Shown: piece after piece, positions 12,301 to 23,374 of the stretch
Layout: the number at the start of each line of letters is the position of its first letter
Numbering within the stretch: the stretch's first letter is position 1
Assembly (NCBI GenBank): GCA_963691815.1
Contig: OY829656.1
Location: forward strand, 3,406,410 to 3,470,409
Reading direction: 5' to 3'
Length of the DNA: 64,000 bases
DNA from: Echiichthys vipera
Lineage: Eukaryota; Chordata; Actinopteri; Perciformes; Trachinidae
Notes under the pieces: model-generated
Database searches by the model: none
What the model was told of the DNA's origin: nothing
Seen by the model: the letters and a program-made list of their open reading frames with translations, nothing else
Position numbers and translations under genes: made by a program

Positions 12301-12466
12301 TCAATTTTTTTAAAGATTATTTGTTTGGCAGTTTTTCGAGCTTGTATCAGAAAGGACAGGTCAGACCCCGGAAACAGGGTGAGAGAGAGAGAGAGGGGGA
12401 GACATGCAGCAAAGGGCCGCAGGTCGGAGTCGAACCCGCGGCCACTGCCTCGAGGTGGCCACGTAT
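12300..12466 (-). mobile_element. tRNA-derived SINE (family H)
   Basis: Read on the minus strand it has a pol III B-box-like GGTTCGACTCC, then CTGCGGCCCTTTGCTGCATG, a CT-rich middle and an A/T-rich end. A second copy on the plus strand at 47668-47790 has the same head and an AATAAAGGCATGAAAAA tail. I recognise the family type from teleost genomes. Confidence 0.7.
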
Positions 12467-14568
12467 GAAAAAAGAAATAACTGAACCGGGGGAGGGGGGT
12501 AATGTTTTGAAAAAGGCGCAGATTTATGAGATTAAAATAACAAATCTACGAGAAAGAAGTTGCAAATTTATTCGATTCAAAGTCTGAAACCGAGTGTTTT
12601 GATGCAGCAGCGTCTGCGTTGATCCTGAAGCGACGTGGTTCAGCGGGAGTGTAAAACAAAACACAGGAGGAGAAAAATAAAACTATATTTTTATGACTTT
12701 GAATCTAACACATCTGTGACTTTTCTTTCCCGTAGATTTGCCGCTTTAATCTCATAAATCTACAACTATCTTGTTAAAATATTACCCCCCCTCCCACAGG
12801 TCAGTCATTTCTCTTTTTTCATACTTGGTCCTAATTCGCCTTCGTACATTTTTGTCGAAACTAGCACCAAAAAAAAATCATTGTTTTGTTTATTGAAGAG
12901 AAAAATGTGTAATTTTTGCAGTCAGCTAAAAAAAAGCCAAAGCCTGTGAGTCTGACACCACACTGCAGTGAATAAATAGATTCAGGATCTGGCAACGAGT
13001 GATAGACCTTCCCAACTCAAGGGGTGGCACCAACGCATGCGTTTCAAAATACCACTGCACGCAACTGGATAGCACTATAACCGTGACCGATCGGCAGCCA
13101 TCTTTGTTGTTTGCTATCATGACTTTGCGGATGCAGCGCTGCCGTCGTCGGTTACACCCGCCCATAACACAGATTGTACCGTTTGATTGGTGATTCGGGA
13201 TTTTCTGACATAGTTAATGAGCTCCAACGGTCATATTTCTATAGTTTTGTCTCGCAGAAGTAAGAAATGATCAACATCATAACAGAACAAATGTCGCTGA
13301 TCGAACAGCTGTAGGAGAGAAATGTGGAATTTTAAGATGGTGCAAGAGAAGAAGGTGAGTAAGGTGAGGCGCGCTGGGTTTGACCCCCGGGGCAGCCCCA
13401 GGGTGAGGGGGTAACACCAGGACTACCGGTGGTCCTCTTCCTTATCTTTCAGGCAGAGCGCCCCCGCCGAGCCGGCAGGCCGTGTATCGGGTTCGGGCCG
13501 GGGCGAGGGGTCGCGACCTCTAACGGGAACAAGGGCTACTGTTCTGCTCCACTCGAGCTTTAAAAAGAGACGCCTGTTTTCACAGAGGAGAGGAAGCTCA
13601 ACGGCTCGTACACAGATACCGTGTGTGTGTAAGAACGGCCAAATCAGAAGGTAGACATTCTTACAAGATGTGGCGTCCAAATGTATTTCACACACGGATT
13701 ATTTATGTTTTTCTATCGGAGCAGAGTGTCGGCTTCAGTTAATATAACAAATGTTGAGGATTGCGACTTAATTTAATGTATCACTCATAGTTCTGAGCAG
13801 GACCTCCACTGTTTGGATCAACTTCCTGTGGAAAAATAAGCTTTATATACCAAACATGAATTGAATCACCATTTAATATCTTCTGCCAATATGTCCTAAT
13901 ACTGAAACGATGGATTGGGTCGATTGCCAATGTCTCGTAAACATGTTAACGTTGTGAAAACAGAAGTTTAGGCGACAAAAACTCCTGGTTTGGGTTACAA
14001 ACAGATCAGAGATTGACTTAAAACGAGTCACAGACGTAACGTCAAACCTACGTCCGTAACATGTTTGTTTGACCCAAATATTTCAGTTTCGACTACAGAT
14101 AGTTATTTTCAACTTCAGTTCGTCATAAATGTTAAAAGCTGCTGATTCAGATTCAGTAAAATGCTGTTGAACACACGTGTGGTCTCCTCAGTCCTACCTC
14201 GAGCTGTGATGATGTTTAATGGGAGACGGGACACTTGTGGTGTTACTGAACCTCTGCTGTGGCCTCAGGGCTGACATACCTGACCGAGGGAAATGACCAC
14301 CCCACTTCCTACCTGTGTGTGTGTGTGCGTGTGTGTGTAGGAAGTAGCATTCTTTGTTTACTCTGATGAGGGAGTATACAAAGGAGAGAGGAAGTGTCCT
14401 TTATGTGAGGGAAGAGTGTCCGTCCAGCCACACACAGACCACCTGTTACACAAACACACATACACGGCTTTGGTTGCACAGGAGTGTCCTCAGGCTACGA
14501 TTACAGATCACACACACACACTGGTTTTTGCAATGACTCTAATCAGCACTGAGGGGAATCAGCTAAGG
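12467..14568. other. unannotated DNA
   Basis: No gene. A GA run lies just upstream at 12380-12394. Near 12495-12790 two ATTACCCCCC/GGGGGGTAAT-like phrases (about 12494 and 12781) face each other, along with 'TCTCATAAATCTAC' and its inverse, which suggests a loose ~300-bp inverted arrangement. The GC-rich stretch 13365-13520 has no rRNA or CpG-gene signature that I can recognise. Confidence 0.45.
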
Positions 14569-14594
14569 TGTGTGTGTGTGTGTGTGTGTGTGTG
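14569..14594. repeat. short (TG)n microsatellite
   Basis: About 26 bp of TG. Confidence 0.9.
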
Positions 14595-14676
14595 AAAAGT
14601 TTTACGAGCTGAGATGACGTCCACAGTGAACCGCAAGCTAAGTGTTTTCCCCTGCGGTTTGAATCTGGGTGGGAAT

Positions 14677-14754
14677 GTGCGTGTGTGTGCGTGTGTGTGT
14701 GTGTGTGTGCGTGTGTGTGTGCGTGTGTGTGTGCGTGTGTGTGTGTGTGTGTGT
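14677..14754. repeat. (TG)n/(TGCG) compound microsatellite
   Basis: TG tract with GCGTG interruptions at regular intervals. Confidence 0.92.
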
Positions 14755-15019
14755 TAAAAGTGCTAGTTTGAAGGGGACAAACTTTGTAAAACCGTCACTT
14801 ACAAAAGCAGCAACAAACTTCGTGCAGGGATCTTTTATTGCAGACGTTTAGTCTCACACACACAACCTCGTTCTCATCAAATACCTCTGTTTAATCACCG
14901 CCCTCGGGATTTGGCAAGGCTTTCAACTGTAAACCCATCCGTCCGTGGCTCAGGATAAAGAGCGCCAAACTCTGCAAGGAGGCAGGTTGGTGCGGTGGAC
15001 GGGTCAAACAAACTCTCAG

Positions 15020-15190
15020 CCAGGTGCCCGCGGTTCATGTCCCGTGGATCCCTTGCGTCACTGTACTTACGTTACAAATGCACTCTTTTTTACCAGATCC
15101 ACAATTTTACCCTGGTCGTAACCAAGTGGTTTTGTTGCTTTACCTTAACCACATGTTCTTTGTGTTGAAAAGAGCGACTGCAGTGGAGCG
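15020..15190 (+). repeat. diverged family E-like repeat
   Basis: GCGGTTCATGTCCCGTGGAT, then CGTAACCAAGTGGTTTTG and CTTTACCTTAACCAC, follow the order seen in the repeat at 2790-2930 but with heavy divergence. Confidence 0.4.
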
Positions 15191-15367
15191 ACGTGAGTTT
15201 GAAGTGCTACCTAAAAATAGTTTGGTGTTTTAAATTCCTCCATTCATTTTTTTGTTTGTATGTATAAAAAAATATTATATGAGTCAGGAGGGAGAGCAAA
15301 AAGACTCTTCACATGTCAGAGTGCTCTGCGTTTACTCCTACAGTCCCGTGCATGGAATCTGCATATT

Positions 15368-15542
15368 GGTGGTTAGCACTGTCACCTCACAACTAGAGGG
15401 TTCCTGGTTCAAATCCCAGCTGGGGCCCTTTTGTGTGGAGTTTGCATGTTCTCCCCGTGTCTGCGTGGGTTTTCTCCGGGATCTCCGGTTTCCTCCCACA
15501 GTCCAAAGACGTGCAGGTGTTCGGTTCATCTATGACTCTAAA
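15368..15542 (+). mobile_element. SINE family A, 5' part only (left arm of inverted pair)
   Basis: It begins GGTGGTTAGCACTGTCACC (A-box region) with B-box-like GGTTCAAATCC, and runs through GGTTTCCTCCCACAGTCC to GACTCTAAA. It then stops where an oppositely oriented copy begins, so the 3' half is missing. Confidence 0.85.
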
Positions 15543-15556
15543 AATTGCGCGCTTGT

Positions 15557-15865
15557 CACGGGGGGCTGGAGCCGATCCCAGCTGACATCAGGCGTGAGGC
15601 GGGGTCCACCCTGGACAGGACACCAGTCTATCACAGGACACATAGAGACGAACAGAGACAGACAACCATTCACACCTACGGGTGATTTAGAGTCATCAAT
15701 GAACCCAACACCTGCACGTCTTTGGACTGTGGGAGGAAACCGGAGAACCCGGAGAAAACCCACGCAGACACGGGGAGAACATGCAAACTCCACACAGAAG
15801 AGCCCCAGCTGGGATGCGAACCCACTTGCTGTGAGGCGACAGTGCTAACCACCACACCACCGTGT
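15557..15865 (-). mobile_element. SINE family A, nearly full (right arm of inverted pair)
   Basis: Minus-strand copy from the GGGGGGCTGGAGCCGATCCC tail region through to ACCACCACACCACCGTG at the head. It lacks the tetranucleotide tail. With the left-hand copy it makes a ~170-bp inverted repeat. Confidence 0.85.
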
Positions 15866-15870
15866 TTATA

Positions 15871-16566
15871 ATGTGTAGAGAGGAGGGTCCGGGCAGTGGA
15901 TGGGTCCCGACACAGGACTCTCACCCACTGTACCTGTGTTCGTGCCCCGGAAGTACGAACCCAAACCTACAGCCCCCTGCATGTAAACTGCATATATATA
16001 ATATTCACTGTCTGATTTCCCGGCAGACTCGCGTTTATCATCGCCCTCTCCCAGTTTCTTCACGTGGTCACTATTCTATTGTATTTCTCACAACACATTT
16101 TCACACTTTTTATTTCCTTTGCGTTCTCACCACCTGTTTCTGGCACTGTATAATACGGATGGGTGAAATAATACATAATTAAGGAGGAAAATATGAAATA
16201 TTTCTCTAAAATGTGAACAGAGCATCTACACACAGAGGAACAGCAGCGTAACTAAAAACTAGAAGTTTAGCTCCGTCTGCAGTGACTTTCCTGTGCACAT
16301 TGAAACATCGACTGAAAGCAGCAGGAAACATTTACAAATGCTGTTGCAGCGTATTTATTTATTTTAGTGTTTTTTATTCTTTAAAAGTCACCAGAATGCA
16401 GAAAAGGTCTCTGCGGACCTCCAGGCTCCCTGCTTTGCTCATGTGCATGGTTGTCTGTGGCGGAGCGGTGACCTGTCCAGGAAATAACCTCCTCTCATCC
16501 AGTGTGAGCCGTGAGCCGTGACCCTGCACAGGAGAGTCAGAGAAAGAATAGAATATATCTAAAAAA

Positions 16567-16567
<1 letters not shown>
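15871..16567. other. unannotated DNA
   Basis: No gene or repeat recognised. Confidence 0.5.

Positions 16568-16607
<40 letters not shown>
16568..16607. repeat. (CT)n microsatellite
   Basis: About 39 bp of CT. Confidence 0.95.
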
Positions 16608-16611
<4 letters not shown>

Positions 16612-16708
16612 GTGTGTCCTCCTTCCTCTCCTCCCTAATCCATTTATCATTTACAATAGGAAGCAACCTGCCAGCAGTGAGTTATCTGTGCTCCACCCCC
16701 AACCAGCC

Positions 16709-16804
16709 ACACACACACACACACACACACAGGCACACACGCACACACGCACACACACACACACACACACGCACACACACACACACACACACGCACACAC
16801 ACAC
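16709..16804. repeat. (CA)n microsatellite with GC interruptions
   Basis: About 96 bp, interrupted by AGGCAC and GCAC units. Confidence 0.95.
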
Positions 16805-17198
16805 AGTCCCTCCATCCTAAACTGACAGTGGTAAAAGTAACTAAGTCGAAAAGTAGAATTCAATAAGTTGGGTATAAAGCTGACGTTAATGAATCAGTAG
16901 GATTTTATGAGACGATTGTGTGCGTAGTTATTAAAAAATGCTAAAATATTTTAAAAATATTGTGTACACATTCAGGGATTCATTCATTTTATCTTGTCTC
17001 AGCTGGCTGATCTGTTATAACGTCCATCTCTCAAAGAACGCCACGATCCACGACTTACAGTGAATATATCGTTACACTTGTCAGAAACATGAGCATGTTC
17101 AGGTGTCTGTGTGTGTGTCTGTGTGTGTGTGTGTGACTGACTGTCATGTCAGATGGAGTTTGTGAATGAACACCTGAACTCCCCACCCACCCACCAAC

Positions 17199-17227
17199 AC
17201 ACACACACACCCACACACACACACACA
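17199..17227. repeat. short (CA)n tract
   Basis: CA repeat with CCAC interruption. A short TG tract with opposite sense lies at 17108-17134. Confidence 0.85.
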
Positions 17228-17310
17228 TTAATTCCTGGCTGCTCTCCAATTCCTGCCCCAGTGACCTCTGACCTCTATCCATCAACGAAGGTGCTACCTG
17301 CCCTACGGCT

Positions 17311-17886
<576 letters not shown>

Positions 17887-17889
17887 TTA

Positions 17890-18269
17890 GGGCGCCCTCA
17901 CACTGTGCCTCCGTCCCGTGCCCCGTGCTTTAGGGTCCTTGTCCCCCCCTCCAGGCCCGTTTGTACTCACACTACCTGGGCCTCGGAGAATGCTTCTTGC
18001 TGCCTATACGTCATCACGCCGTAACACGTCACACGCATTGATGACGTCATGGCGATGCGTGGCTTTGTTTCCAGATCTTTCCGCAGACCTCGGAGTTTTT
18101 GTGCGTCTTGTCGACTGTTTTTGAATCTTTTCATCGACCAAATCTGCAGTAAACACTCCACCTCCGCATCACACCAACGTGAACCTTTCACCGCCATTGT
18201 TTGAACGAACTAGGCTTTAGCCATGAAACCTGTTTTGGCGCGGTGCGGAAGGACAGTGTCAGTGCGCCC
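17890..18269 (+). mobile_element. Harbinger-like non-autonomous DNA transposon, copy 3
   Basis: It is 380 bp with perfect TTA duplications (17887-17889 and 18270-18272). Termini are GGGCGCCCTCACACTGTG and ACAGTGTCAGTGCGCCC. The minus strand retains the Myb/SANT-like frame remnant (GSRWCDAEVECLLQIW, then frameshifted). Most of the CpG-rich right half seen in copy 1 is missing, giving an intermediate-length form. Confidence 0.92.
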
Positions 18270-18346
18270 TTAAACACTTTCCGGCTGTTAAAACGTGAGG
18301 AAACCACCTTTCAAAATTGGATTTCTCTTTGGTTGCTTGCTGGAAG

Positions 18347-18626
18347 AGTGTCTGTCTCTCTGTCCATCTGTCCGTCTTTTCTCTCTCTCTCTCTCTCCTT
18401 CTCTCCCTCTCTCCGGTGCAGACAGATGTGCGTCCTCCACAGAGCTGGGTCTGTCTGACGTTCCTGTCTGTTATAGTGAAGGTTTTCAACGCCACCGTAC
18501 TCTACGGGGGAATTGTTGGGTCTCTGTAAATCATAAATAAGTCATAGAGTGTGGTCTTTACCTACTCTGTAAAGTGTCCTGAGATAACTTTGGTTATGAT
18601 TTGGCACTGTAAATAAAACTGAATTG
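18347..18626 (+). mobile_element. teleost dispersed repeat (family F), second copy
   Basis: Same body and ATTGA-type end as 3757-4074, shorter at the 5' side. It ends GGCACTGTAAATAAAACTGA. Confidence 0.8.
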
Positions 18627-19195
18627 ACCCTGAAATTGTATTTTGAAAGGGTGTTACGTCAGACTCAACTGCTGGACAGGAAGAGTGATGTTACGTTTGC
18701 TGCGTCATAGTTTGTGGGAACTTGTCTTTTTACTGTTGTACTTTAAACTTGTTTGTTTATTGTTAGTGTTGCATGAATTGATTACAAGACATCTTTATTT
18801 TCATCCAGAGGTTAAATCCAAAGCCGTGAAGTCACTGACGGAGCAGAGGGATGGTGTCACCTTGTGTAACATCGTTGACATTCGGTCTGCAATAAAAACA
18901 GTAAGTGATTTAGTGTGTGGGTGAACCTCGTCCTCACACGCACAGTTAAATTATATTAGTGTGAATCTGATCCAAGTCTTCCCCCTATGATTATCCGAGT
19001 GATTATCCACCGGAAAAAAAGAAGGATGAGGAAAGAAACGGAGCCATTAGATCCGGCTCACTTCCACCAACACAGAGAGCAATAACCATAATGATAACAG
19101 TAATGATGATGATGATGATGGCGTCCTGTAAACAGCGCTGCACGCGTGACTCGTCTTTGCATTATTGTGTTTCCCAAATGCAATCAAATTAGTTT
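18627..19195. other. unannotated DNA
   Basis: No gene. A 93-codon plus-strand frame (18643-18924) has no recognisable domain. A short GAT run lies at 19106-19120. Confidence 0.45.
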
Positions 19196-19569
<374 letters not shown>

Positions 19570-19660
19570 GAGATAACCAGTGTATCTCATCCTGTCCCTC
19601 TGCTTTGGTGGTTGAAACTTAGAGCTGTAATTATACTGTCTAGCTCAGAACCACCTGCCA

Positions 19661-19758
19661 GCAGATGAGGTGGAGCTGTGTGTGTGTGTCGCTGGGTGTG
19701 TGTCGCTATGCAGCGGTGTACTGTTACACACACACACACACAGCTCCACCTCATCTGC
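19661..19758. repeat. perfect 29-bp hairpin
   Basis: GCAGATGAGGTGGAGCTG plus a TG run (19661-19689) is exactly inverted at 19730-19758, with a ~40-bp loop containing GTCGCTATGCAGCGG. It combines unique sequence with dinucleotide repeat. No coding or RNA gene context is visible. Confidence 0.85.
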
Positions 19759-19851
19759 TGCCTTTGAAACCCTCCTGTCTTCAGGTTCAACCACAGCGTC
19801 GCACTAAGTGACTGAGATCACACTCTGTCTACATTTCAACTCTGCCAGTCT

Positions 19852-19853
<2 letters not shown>

Positions 19854-19911
<58 letters not shown>
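19854..19911. repeat. (CA)n microsatellite
   Basis: About 58 bp of CA. Confidence 0.97.
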
Positions 19912-19914
<3 letters not shown>

Positions 19915-20278
19915 GTAACTACAAACCTCCAGGTAGTCAAACACCTCTTCAGTGGTCGACACGTCATCCTGCATTCTTTTAACATATTTTGGAGACACAT
20001 CACCCTGTGAGCAGGAACGCTCCGTCGCCTCTGCTGAACACTGACGTTTTTAAAGACGCACTCCCTCTCTGTACTCACTACTCCTTACAGCTGTACGTAA
20101 CCTTCACGAACATGTAGCACTGGATCTGTTTTGGCATTTCCACGGCAGACAGTATTCTAAGATATAGGCACGGCTCGTACTGGACAGTAAGAGCTGCATC
20201 AGCCATGTTGTTTTTAGGTTTTACATGAATTGCTCAGATGTGCATATGATGGACGTCGTGGACAGCCGTGCAATGAAA

Positions 20279-20682
20279 GCTCGTCCACACAGAGACGTAT
20301 TTTCCTGTAACCGCACAACTTTAGTATCATCTTGGCCGGCGTTATCGGAGCCTGAAAACAGGATCCTTTGAAACTGCCCAGAGAGACTTCCCATGGCGTT
20401 GTCGTCTGGACGGTGAAGCCTCAGACTTTGTTAAACAGCACCAAAGTCTCCACTAACACCAGAAACAGGGACACATTTGTCTCTTGGAGGATGTGGAGAG
20501 AAACTCTCCGGTGTTTGGATTCTCTACAGCGTCTCCCCGTCTCTTCTCCTCCGTTGTTGCAGACCTGGCATGTGAACTACAGCGTTTGGAGTCGGTTTCA
20601 CTGGTTTCCTGTGGACGCAGATATTTAGTCGAGTCTGTGTGGAAGGAGGAAAAAAGGTTGTTTCGATCGTGTGGACGTAGCC
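20279..20682. mobile_element. non-autonomous DNA transposon with GTCCACAC termini
   Basis: Left end GCTCGTCCACACAGAGACG and right end CGATCGTGTGGACGTAGCC are inverted relatives (core CGTCCACAC). The internal phrases AGAGACTTCCCATGGCGTTG and GTCGTCTGGACGG belong to a fish repeat I recognise by type. No clear target duplication was found. Open frames of 86-104 codons within it are not gene-like. Confidence 0.55.
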
Positions 20683-20960
20683 TTAGAAAGAAGCTGAAAC
20701 ACCTTTTCATCCCTCGCTGCTCCATCCACCTGTTTACCAACGATGCAGGGACATCTGCACAAATCACCAGACATCAGTGTTTTCTAACAAACTTTTAGAG
20801 GCACATCAGTTCGCCACATACTTCAACAGAGGGGGGATGAAAAAACAAACAGAATTGAGTAGTTTTATCGGTACAATCTACAACTTTTGACAATGGAAAT
20901 GCAAGTTTTTACCATAGTCAGCATGGTTTGCATACTAATCGTAAAATGCATGAGTTTCAT

Positions 20961-21320
20961 TCATTCATTCATCTTCAGCCTCTTGTCCCTGTCGGGGTCA
21001 CAGGGGGGCTGGAGCCGATCCCAGCTGACATCGGGCGTGAGGCGGGGTCCACCCTGGACAGGACGCCAGTCTATCACAGGACACATAGAGACGAACAGAG
21101 ACAGACAACCATTCACACCTACGGGTGATTTAGAGTCATCAATGAACCGAACACCTGCACGTCTTTGGACTGTGGGAGGAAACCGGAGAACCCGGAGAAA
21201 ACCCACGCAGACACGGGGACAACATGCAAACTCCGCACAGAAGGGCCCCAGCCGGGATTCAAACCAGGAACCCACTCGCTGTGAGGCGACAGTGCTAACC
21301 ACCACACCACCGTGTCACCC
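20961..21320 (-). mobile_element. full-length tRNA-derived SINE (family A) with target duplication
   Basis: In minus-strand sense it starts at the head ACGGTGGTGTGGTGGTTAGC, carries a B-box-like GGTTTGAATCCC, and ends in a GAATGAATGA tail. It is flanked by an exact 14-bp duplication TGCATGAGTTTCAT (20947-20960 and 21321-21334), which shows insertion by target-primed reverse transcription. Repeated frames such as LTPDVSWDRLQPP come from this element and are not proteins. Confidence 0.95.
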
Positions 21321-21334
21321 TGCATGAGTTTCAT

Positions 21335-21852
21335 GTATCAATAATTATTTGTTTCTTATACTGTTGACAGCAAACACTGATTCAGTATCCTGATTTGAAA
21401 TGCTGTTAATATGAGTGTATTGATTAATATTAATAATGTGTATTGATAAAAGGCCTGACTGGTAAAATCATTTGAACGTGTCACTTCCTGTGAAACTGCG
21501 TGTAGCTCAGCCAAACCAGGAAGTACAATATGACATTCAACTTTGTAATGTGCTCGTTTGTGCGGCCGCACTTTTGGCCTCAAACCGGCTCTGTGTCCTA
21601 GATGCGTGCCTTTTAAAGCAGATTTAATTGTCCCACAGCCTCCATCGGGAGCAGACTGATGCGTTATCAATACATTAATTGGATAGTTAGATCAACTGTA
21701 TGAGCTGGTGTCAGGTAGGACGAAGCACCAGCGCGGCTCAGACTGACACGAACAGATGAGACGAGCCGCAGGGAAACGACGAGAACAATGAGAGAGCAGA
21801 ACACCCGAGGAGCTGCCCCGCCTAATGCCCTCCATGGTAATTGTATTGGGTT
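21335..21852. other. unannotated DNA
   Basis: No gene. The last 130 bp (about 21705-21850), with TAATGCC and TAATTG motifs in GC-rich context, could be regulatory, but nothing here proves it. Confidence 0.4.
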
Positions 21853-21860
21853 TGTGTGTG

Positions 21861-21931
<71 letters not shown>

Positions 21932-21942
21932 GTGTGTGTGTG
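21853..21942. repeat. (TG)n microsatellite
   Basis: About 90 bp with two GCG interruptions. Confidence 0.96.
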
Positions 21943-22092
21943 CTCTCCCCTGCTAGGTGAGGGAGGGTCGGCATCACTATGAAAAGAGAGGAGGAAGGAA
22001 GTTTGGCCAGCAGAATAAAAGCTGATTTAATGAGAAAGTAAAAAACCCTCAGAGACTCTTAATTTACTGGAACACTTGTGTGAGTGATGGAT

Positions 22093-22181
22093 TGTGTGTG
22101 TGTGTGCGTGTGTGTGTGTGTGTGTGCGTGTGTGAGTGCGTGCGTGAGTGCGTGTGTGTGTGTGTGGAGTGTGTGTGTGTT
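22093..22181. repeat. imperfect (TG)n microsatellite
   Basis: TG tract with GCGTGAGTGCG interruptions, about 150 bp from the previous tract. Confidence 0.9.
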
Positions 22182-22782
22182 GCATTAAAGCTGTATATAC
22201 TCAATCTCAATCTGATTTCTAAATTACCCGTCCAGATCCAGATTCTATTTCTCTCTTTTTCTCTCCCCCATCACTTTCCTGATCCGTTTTTCATCAAAGA
22301 CACTTTGTTGGTTCCCTGAACAGGCTGAGGAGGTCCCTATTCTCTCTCTCCAGGTGCCGTCAGCTGATTCTTCCCACCTTTGTAATCAGACACAGCCCTG
22401 ACCGGCCAGTTTAAAAACTCAGCAGCCAGTCTCCAGAAAGCTCTGCCTGTTTAAACCTGATTAAGTGATTCAAACATGACACATTTTATTGCAATAGATT
22501 TCAAGGTCGTAGTTCCACTGTAAATCTGGCGAACAGCTGCTGGACTGTGGTGCTGCGAGGCGATAAACACAGGAGCCTGCTGTGCAAACCCAAACTTAAC
22601 ATTTACTTTTCTTTAACTCACGTATGTAATGTGCAAACAATGAGCTTTTTCTAAACCTTGGCAAGTTGTATTTGAAATCACAACGTTAACCACGTGTTTA
22701 GAACGGCAGTAGGTGCAACATTGTATAGTTTTGTCAGAGGGGCTACGGGGCCCTTTAAAAAGTGACGCCCAGGGGTCCTGAC
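22182..22782. other. unannotated DNA
   Basis: No gene or repeat recognised. Confidence 0.5.
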
Positions 22783-22785
22783 TAA

Positions 22786-23371
22786 GGGCGTGATCACACT
22801 GTCCTCCCGGACCACGACCCGGACTTTAGGGTACTTGTCCCCCCTCCCTCTCCCCCCCGCGCCCCAGCCCCGTTTGTACTCACACTACCTGGGCCTCGGC
22901 CAATGCTTCTTGCTGTCCATACGCCTTCAAGCCGTAACACGTCACACGCATTGATCGCGTGTGTGTGGCTTTGTTTACAAATCTTTCCGTAGACCTCGGA
23001 GTTTTTGTGCGTCTTGTCGACTGTTTTTGAATATTTTCATCCGACCAAATCTGCAGTAAACACAACATGAACCTTTCACCACCATTGTTGTTGTTGTTAA
23101 ATGTCCGCGCATGGTCCGTCCTTCTATTTACATGTCCGAACAGGCGGACATAACGCTACTGCCGTAGGGCTCGTGCTCGTACACGTGCGCACGCTCGTGC
23201 TCGTACATGTGCAAACGGCTCCGCTAAAGCCCACCTCTTTCAAGCGGGCCGTGGCGGCCCAGCTGGCCCCAGTTGAGCGCGGAGCGGGTGCACTCACACT
23301 ACTTAAAGGTACTAGACTTTAGCTGAAAAAACGGTTTTGGCCGCGGCCAAAAGGCCAGTGTGATCACGCTC
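22786..23371 (+). mobile_element. Harbinger-like non-autonomous DNA transposon, copy 4 (longest, best preserved)
   Basis: It is 586 bp with TAA on both sides (22783-22785 and 23372-23374). Termini GGGCGTGATCACACTGTCC and GGCCAGTGTGATCACGCTC differ from the other copies in the same way at both ends (TGATCACACTG), so it belongs to a distinct subfamily. The interior carries the longest uninterrupted Myb/SANT-like frame of the set. Confidence 0.92.
22880..23100 (-). pseudogene. Myb/SANT-like (MSANTD-type) DNA-binding ORF remnant
   Basis: On the minus strand of copy 4 the frame reads through the helix-1/2 region as LLQIWSDENIQKQ. One base out of frame, the continuation reads DKTHKNSEVYGKICKQSH. 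Together the order (acidic/aromatic start, LL.IW.DE.IQ, then N..VY..I) matches the Myb/SANT-like domain family that PIF/Harbinger elements carry as their second protein, which helps target the transposase. The other copies show W(C)DAEVECLLQIW just before. Frameshifts and missing downstream helix-3 sequence mean it is not functional. The assignment rests on motif order, not on a search. Confidence 0.6.
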
Positions 23372-23374
23372 TAA

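Noticed and set aside
12494..12790. Loose inverted arrangement around ATTACCCCCC-type phrases
   Set aside because: Matches are short and scattered. I could not define arms confidently enough for a feature.
13365..13520. GC-rich stretch as possible rRNA or CpG-island exon
   Set aside because: No recognisable rRNA motif or splice-flanked frame; the 90-codon frame across it has no domain.
17918..18124. Recurring frame MPRALGSLSPPPGPFVLTL
   Set aside because: Antisense of the Harbinger-like element. It is present in several copies and bears no domain.
20887..21327. Recurring 80-150 codon frames with LTPDVSWDRLQPP or PARLWTVGGNRRTRRKP
   Set aside because: They occur only inside SINE family A copies, on both strands, and track the repeat rather than any gene.
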